Origin: Ectothiorhodospiraceae bacterium
Lineage (GTDB): Bacteria; Pseudomonadota; Gammaproteobacteria; Nitrococcales; AK92
Direction: 5' to 3'
DNA: 9,475 bases
NCBI GenBank assembly: GCA_029263635.1
Contig: JAJUFY010000066.1
Coordinates: 1 to 9,475 of the forward strand
Made by a program: the position numbers and the translations under genes
Notes under the pieces: generated by a model
Database searches by the model: none
Told to the model about the DNA's origin: nothing
The model's input: only the letters and a program-made list of their open reading frames with translations
In this document: positions 6,286 through 9,475 of the stretch, in pieces
Layout of the letters: the number at the start of each line of letters is the position of its first letter
Numbering within the stretch: position 1 is the stretch's first letter

Positions 6286-6747
6286 TCAGGTTTTCAGCCG
6301 GGCGGCGACATCGGCATTGGCGAACAGCCGGTTGAGGTCCTCGGCCTCCGGCAGCTGCGGGCGGTCGCGCTCGCGGTCGACGATGCAGAGGAAGCCCAGC
6401 GGCTCGTCGCCGGTGGCGTGGAACTGGTGGAAGGTATTGGGAGCGATATAGACGCAGTCGTGCAGGCCCACCGGCTCCACCCGGTCTTCCAGGATCACTT
6501 CGCCGCTGCCGCGGATGATCACCACCGAGTGGGTGTGCTCGTGGCGCTCCAGCGTCGAGTAGCCGCCCGGCTGTATCTCGAAGTAGCGGGTGATGGCGTT
6601 CAGCGCCTCCTCCTGCTCGCCTTCGCCCATCAGCGTCTGGCGGGTGATGTCCTTGAAGTGGGTGCCCTCGGTCTTGTACTCGCGCATGGGCACGCTGTCC
6701 CAGCGGTAGTTGTTGGCTCGGATGACCTTGGAGGGATTCTTCTTCAT
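6286..6747 (-). CDS. Cupin, candidate 1-methylthioxylulose-5-phosphate methylsulfurylase
   Basis: A 153-residue single-domain cupin. Motif 1 is GGYSTLERHEHTHSVVIIRG at 61-80, giving His69, His71 and His73 as possible metal ligands. The Glu normally found after HxH in cupins is replaced (Ser74/Val75). Motif 2 is APNTFHQFH at 102-110, giving His107. In Rhodospirillum rubrum a cupin next to a RuBisCO-like protein converts 1-methylthioxylulose-5-phosphate to 1-deoxyxylulose-5-phosphate, moving the methylthio group to glutathione. This gene directly follows an RLP with a 4-base ATGA overlap, so I infer the same role. The ATG at 6747 lies inside the end of the RLP gene, so translation is probably coupled. 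The specific activity is inferred from context; membership of the cupin fold is clear. Confidence 0.8.
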   Translation of the reverse strand: MKKNPSKVIRANNYRWDSVPMREYKTEGTHFKDITRQTLMGEGEQEEALNAITRYFEIQPGGYSTLERHEHTHSVVIIRGSGEVILEDRVEPVGLHDCVYIAPNTFHQFHATGDEPLGFLCIVDRERDRPQLPEAEDLNRLFANADVAARLKT

Positions 6748-7847
6748 GCGGCTTCCAGCGCCTCCCGCAGTGCCTTGGACGCGGCCGCCAGATCGCCCTG
6801 GGCGTACAGGCTGCCGCCGATGAGTACGATGGTGTCGGGCCCGTAGCGGCGTACCCACTCCGGCGCCCGCTGGATGTCCATGCCGCCGCCCGGGGTCGGC
6901 AGGCTGGGCTCGATGCCGGCGAGCGGCCGGCGCAGATGGTGGTTGATGGCCTCGCAGGTCTCCACGCTGAAGCCGAACCGGCCGCCCGTGTTCGGATAGA
7001 TCGAGGCATCGGCCCCGGCCAGTCTGAACAGATCGCCGAGCAGAAGTTCCGGCGCGATGCCGTGATCCGGCGCGAAGTAGGCGCCGGTCAGCGCAGGATG
7101 CGCCATCACCGCTAGGCCGAACTCGTCGCGGGCATAGCGCAGGGCGTCCAGCCCGGTGATCCAGGCATTGATCAGCACGCCTTTGCAGCCGGCTGCCTTG
7201 GCCGCCGCCAGTCGCTGCGGCAGCTCGCGGTAGCCGGCGGTGACATTGGGAAAGTACAGGCTCTGCCGGCCGGTCCTGGCATTGGCGCGGGCGATGGCCT
7301 CCTGACAGCGGGCCAGCCGCTCGGCGAACGGCGCGTCCGGCTGGTCGGCCACGCCGTGGTCGTCCTTGATGATGTGCACGCCGCCGAGCGCGAACTGCTC
7401 GCAACGCGCTGCCAGTTCTGCGGCCGTCATGCCCATCGGCTTGAGCGCGCTGCACAGCAGCGGGCCGTCCGGCTGCCCGACCAGCGCCCGCAATCCGGCG
7501 ATGCCGAACGCCGGCCCGCCGAAGGCGCGCAGCAGCGGCTCCGGCCAGTCGATGGCGACGATGCGCATGCCCTGCTTGAGCGAGATGTTGCCGAACAGCA
7601 GGTTGAGGCACTGGGTCGGCTCGCTGCCGATGGCGGCCAGCGGGTAGGAGATGCGGGCCTGATAGCGTGGCCCGTCCAGCGGAGCAAGTTCCTCGATGCG
7701 GCCGACCATGCGCGCGCGGATGTCGCTGCTGATGGTCGCCAGCGGCAGCTCCACCGTCTGCTCAAGGGCGATGCCCAGCGCCTTGTCCTCCGGCGACTCG
7801 CCGGAATGGCAGGTAAGCACGTAGGTGATGTCGAGCCGATCGGCCAT
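6744..7847 (-). CDS. RuBisCO-like protein (form IV), candidate methylthioribulose-1-phosphate isomerase
   Basis: A 367-residue form IV RuBisCO-like protein with an N-terminal alpha/beta domain (to about 120) and the C-terminal TIM barrel. Visible landmarks are SALKPMG at 133-139 (counterpart of the RuBisCO IKPK lysine), GGVHIIKDDHG at 155-165 (Lys161 for the carbamylated lysine, Asp163 for the metal Asp), AHPALTGAYF at 249-258 (His250 for His294), TPGGGMD at 318-324 and IGGSLYAQGD at 343-352 (phosphate-binding loops). His164 stands where RuBisCO has Glu204. The loop-6 region reads YPNTGGRF with no lysine, so carboxylation is not expected. The cupin partner recalls the R. rubrum RLP, which isomerises 5-methylthioribulose-1-phosphate to 1-methylthioxylulose-5-phosphate. 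RLPs of D-apiose breakdown are the main alternative. The start ATG at 7847 has AGGAG at 7-base spacing. Confidence 0.92.
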   Translation of the reverse strand: MADRLDITYVLTCHSGESPEDKALGIALEQTVELPLATISSDIRARMVGRIEELAPLDGPRYQARISYPLAAIGSEPTQCLNLLFGNISLKQGMRIVAIDWPEPLLRAFGGPAFGIAGLRALVGQPDGPLLCSALKPMGMTAAELAARCEQFALGGVHIIKDDHGVADQPDAPFAERLARCQEAIARANARTGRQSLYFPNVTAGYRELPQRLAAAKAAGCKGVLINAWITGLDALRYARDEFGLAVMAHPALTGAYFAPDHGIAPELLLGDLFRLAGADASIYPNTGGRFGFSVETCEAINHHLRRPLAGIEPSLPTPGGGMDIQRAPEWVRRYGPDTIVLIGGSLYAQGDLAAASKALREALEAA

Positions 7848-7881
7848 GGCAGCTCCTGAACCCGGGGGCGCGAAAGCGCAA

Positions 7882-7910
7882 AGTGTATGCCCTGGCGGGC
7901 AGGAGGTCAT
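7882..7910 (-). promoter_or_regulatory. Possible internal promoter for the RLP-cupin pair
   Basis: On the minus strand ATGACC (7910-7905) and TACACT (7887-7882) are separated by 17 bases, with 4 of 6 matches to each consensus box. It lies in the 84-base gap between the small membrane protein stop and the RLP start. It would let RLP and cupin be expressed apart from the kinase. Confidence 0.35.
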
Positions 7911-7931
7911 CCGGGGCCGGACCGAAAGCCG

Positions 7932-8138
7932 TTATTTCTTTCCCGACGGCATTTGCCCGAACCGGAGCAGCAGCATCAGTGGCGAGATAACGACCGTCAG
8001 GGCCAGCAGGATCACGATCAGGATGTTGGCCCAGATCGGCAGCCGCGGCCAGACGTAGGCGAAGAAGGCGTACAGCAGCCAGATGTATGCCGCCACGGCG
8101 GCCAGGGCGATCGCGGCGGCAGGGAGTATCCGGCGCAT
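7932..8138 (-). CDS. Small two-helix inner-membrane protein, function unknown
   Basis: A 68-residue protein with two predicted membrane helices, about residues 4-30 (ILPAAAIALAAVAAYIWLLY and on) and 36-58 (WANILIVILLALTVVISPLM). A short turn PRLP joins them, and the tail GQMPSGKK is basic. The start is set by the junction with the kinase gene: the kinase TGA and this ATG share one A (TGATG) at 8138, a typical sign of translational coupling by reinitiation. The frame is open 13 codons further up, inside the kinase gene, but without a better start. I recognise no family. Its tight coupling to the phosphoribulokinase suggests co-production, perhaps as a membrane partner, but it could equally be an unrelated small membrane protein. 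Confidence 0.7.
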   Translation of the reverse strand: MRRILPAAAIALAAVAAYIWLLYAFFAYVWPRLPIWANILIVILLALTVVISPLMLLLRFGQMPSGKK

Positions 8139-9187
8139 CACTGTTGCGGCGCCGGGGCGCTGGCGTCCCCGGACCATTGCTGGAGCAGGGTGGCGACCTG
8201 GCCGAGGAAGGGCCAGGCCACCACCAGCTGGGTGAAGCGCAGCGTCGATCCGGACTCTTCGCTACTCGGTGCCGGCGCCAGATCGGCCTGCAGGCCGGTG
8301 AAGCGGAGCATTTCGCGCTCCAGCTGCTGCATCGCCTTGGGCGGGACGATGCCGTCGACGTGGACGACGTTGACCGGTCGTCCCCAGTAGCTGCTGGGGA
8401 CGTTGGCGAGCATGAACGGCAGCGCGTCCTGGCGCGTCATGGCATTGAAGTCCACCGGCATGTACAGGCCGGGCAGCGGCGGCGAGGTCGGCGCGATCAG
8501 CACTTCCATGTGGTAGCAGTTGTCGGGAAGCCGGGACTCGTACTCCTGGGCCGCCAGCGCACCGAGTTCGCTCTCGTGGACCTTGACGATCACGTCGGCA
8601 TGGGTCTTCTGGAAATCGATCCAGCGGCGGTAGGCGATCTCGCGCTGCTGCATCTCGCGCTTCACCTCCTCCGGATCGTAGCCGCGCTCGTGGACGTCGC
8701 GGTCGAACTTCCAGCGCCATTTCACCTCGCGGTCGGTGTCCACGAATACGGTGAAGTCGTAGTAGGGCAGGAAGTTGGGGTAGAGCGCGTGCAGGCCCTC
8801 GATGATCACCACCGGCGTGGGGTGGATCACGCGCGGCGGATCGAAGCTGCCGGTCCTGTGGTTGTAGATCGGGATCTCGACCGCGGCGCCGGCCCGCAGC
8901 GCCTGCAGGTGGGCCTTGATCAGCTTGAGGTCGTTGGCGCGCGGATCCAGCGGCGTCCGCCCGGACGCCTTGCGGGTGGCGCGGTCTTCCTTGTGGTAGC
9001 CGTCGAGCGAGACGTAGGACACCATGTCGCTGCCCAGCAGGCGGCGGATGCCGTGGGTGTGGGTGGTCTTGCCGCTGCCGCTGTCGCCGGCCACCGCCAT
9101 CAGGATGGGACGGTCGGCCTGCCGCAGCAGGGTCCGCAGATCGGTGCGTACGGAACCTGCCTTGGTGTTCTCGAGCTCGGGCTGCAT
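8138..9187 (-). CDS. Phosphoribulokinase, class II (plant/cyanobacterial-like)
   Basis: A 349-residue P-loop kinase predicted to phosphorylate ribulose-5-phosphate at O1, giving ribulose-1,5-bisphosphate. Walker A is GDSGSGKT at 34-41. The sugar-binding and catalytic segment LDGYHKEDRATRK is at 61-73 (Asp62, His65, Arg69), then TPLDPRAND at 78-86, PIYNHRTGSFDPP at 106-118 and VVIIEGLHALYP at 126-137. These follow the class II enzyme closely. So does the C-terminal SSYWGRPVNVVHVDG at 265-279, the counterpart of DAYYGHEVSVLEVDG in cyanobacteria. The P-loop Cys used for thioredoxin control in plants is Ser38 here, so that switch is absent. No true RuBisCO is nearby; the next enzyme gene is a RuBisCO-like protein. 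The ATG at 9187 has no clear ribosome binding site, and no other in-frame start lies between it and the upstream stop at 9212-9214. Confidence 0.85.
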   Translation of the reverse strand: MQPELENTKAGSVRTDLRTLLRQADRPILMAVAGDSGSGKTTHTHGIRRLLGSDMVSYVSLDGYHKEDRATRKASGRTPLDPRANDLKLIKAHLQALRAGAAVEIPIYNHRTGSFDPPRVIHPTPVVIIEGLHALYPNFLPYYDFTVFVDTDREVKWRWKFDRDVHERGYDPEEVKREMQQREIAYRRWIDFQKTHADVIVKVHESELGALAAQEYESRLPDNCYHMEVLIAPTSPPLPGLYMPVDFNAMTRQDALPFMLANVPSSYWGRPVNVVHVDGIVPPKAMQQLEREMLRFTGLQADLAPAPSSEESGSTLRFTQLVVAWPFLGQVATLLQQWSGDASAPAPQQ

Positions 9188-9219
9188 GAAGGGTGGCGCC
9201 GATTGGGGAATTCACCTCC

Positions 9220-9247
9220 ATTCTGGCGAGGCCGGACCCGATGTCAA
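9220..9247 (-). promoter_or_regulatory. Likely sigma70 promoter of the kinase-RLP-cupin block
   Basis: On the minus strand a perfect TTGACA (9247-9242) and CAGAAT (9225-9220, 4 of 6) are separated by 16 bases. The predicted start near 9213 leaves a leader of about 25 bases before the kinase ATG. It sits in the 135-base divergent gap with rraA. Confidence 0.45.
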
Positions 9248-9322
9248 TCAGGTTCTTGCGCGGCTGCAACGGCGCAGGTAGCGTGTCCAGCCTGCCGATA
9301 CAGTCCACTGCGGAGACTCCCC

Positions 9323-9475
9323 ATGAGCAACAAGACGACCGACATCTGCGACGCCCACTCCGAACGGCTGCGGATCGCCAGCCCCATCTTCTTCGACTAT
9401 GGCGGTCGCCGGTTCTTCGAGGGCCCGGTGACGACCGTCAAGGTGTTCGAGGACAACTCGCTGGTGCGCCAGGCG
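9323..9475 (+). CDS. rraA: RraA, regulator of RNase E activity (5' part only)
   Basis: The first 51 codons of an RraA homologue, cut by the right edge. The protein begins MSNKTTDICDAHSERLRIAS and continues SPIFFDYGGRRFFEGPVTTVKVFEDNSLV. It lines up with the N-terminus of E. coli RraA (the TSELCD, FSNFGGR and ITVKCFEDNGLL segments). In E. coli RraA binds RNase E and the degradosome and slows mRNA decay. Related sequences in other bacteria act as 4-hydroxy-4-methyl-2-oxoglutarate aldolases, so the biochemical role is not fixed by the N-terminus alone. The ATG is preceded by GGAG at 9312-9315. It is divergent from the phosphoribulokinase gene. Confidence 0.88.
   Translation, partial: MSNKTTDICDAHSERLRIASPIFFDYGGRRFFEGPVTTVKVFEDNSLVRQA

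Noticed and set aside
6744..7847. A true carbon-fixing RuBisCO large subunit
   Set aside because: The protein is about 100 residues short, lacks the loop-6 lysine, and has His in place of the metal-binding Glu.
7868..7879. GCGC-GAAA-GCGC hairpin in the RLP leader
   Set aside because: The stem is only 4 bp, overlaps the predicted transcription start, and is expected by chance in GC-rich DNA.
9256..9284. TTGCGC-17-TAGCGT as rraA promoter
   Set aside because: Only 6 of 12 consensus positions match, so I do not list it as a feature.
8262..9308. A 348-codon minus-strand frame overlapping phosphoribulokinase
   Set aside because: It is a shifted reading of the kinase gene with an Arg/Pro/Ala-rich translation. 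The GGAGGTG near 9213-9219 tempted me, but no sensible start in the kinase frame lies behind it.

Overview
The window is GC-rich chromosomal DNA, probably from a gammaproteobacterium, perhaps a sulfur or purple-bacteria relative of the Chromatiales type. The support is an RraA homologue, an AsmA protein, a beta-class glutathione transferase, a MetR-like LysR regulator, a plant/cyanobacterial-type phosphoribulokinase and a RuBisCO-like protein. The assignment rests on family resemblance only. I see ten protein genes (nine complete, one cut by the right edge) and no tRNA, rRNA, CRISPR array, transposase or phage gene. No stretch above 300 bases lacks a gene.

Layout. (1) 1-3369, minus strand: an AsmA-family membrane protein followed by a polysaccharide deacetylase, which suggests an envelope or exopolysaccharide theme. 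A long hairpin lies beyond the deacetylase stop. (2) 3538-4029, plus strand: a small outer-membrane lipoprotein with a BamE-like look, divergent from asmA. (3) 4054-5497, minus strand: a MetR-like LysR regulator with cyanase directly downstream. (4) 5578-6207, plus strand: a beta-class glutathione S-transferase, divergent from the LysR gene. The 80-bp divergent gap and the first codons of the LysR gene hold a perfect 19-bp palindrome of T-N11-A type, which is a strong candidate LysR operator. (5) 6208-6285: a convergent gap with two hairpins, one inside a REP-like dispersed repeat. (6) 6286-9187, minus strand, in transcription order: phosphoribulokinase, a two-helix small membrane protein (TGATG junction), a RuBisCO-like protein, and a cupin (ATGA overlap). 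(7) 9323-end, plus strand: the beginning of rraA.

The most interesting part is 4583-9187. A RuBisCO-like protein paired with a small cupin is the arrangement known from Rhodospirillum rubrum. There the RLP isomerises 5-methylthioribulose-1-phosphate and the cupin removes the methylthio group onto glutathione, giving 1-deoxyxylulose-5-phosphate, an isoprenoid precursor. Here that pair is flanked by a glutathione transferase with a catalytic-type Cys, a MetR-like regulator, and a phosphoribulokinase that could be transcribed with it. My inference is a methylthio-salvage (sulfur to isoprenoid) locus with extra parts not usually listed for this pathway. The kinase and glutathione transferase links are hypotheses. 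The upstream enzymes MtnP and MtnA are not in the window.
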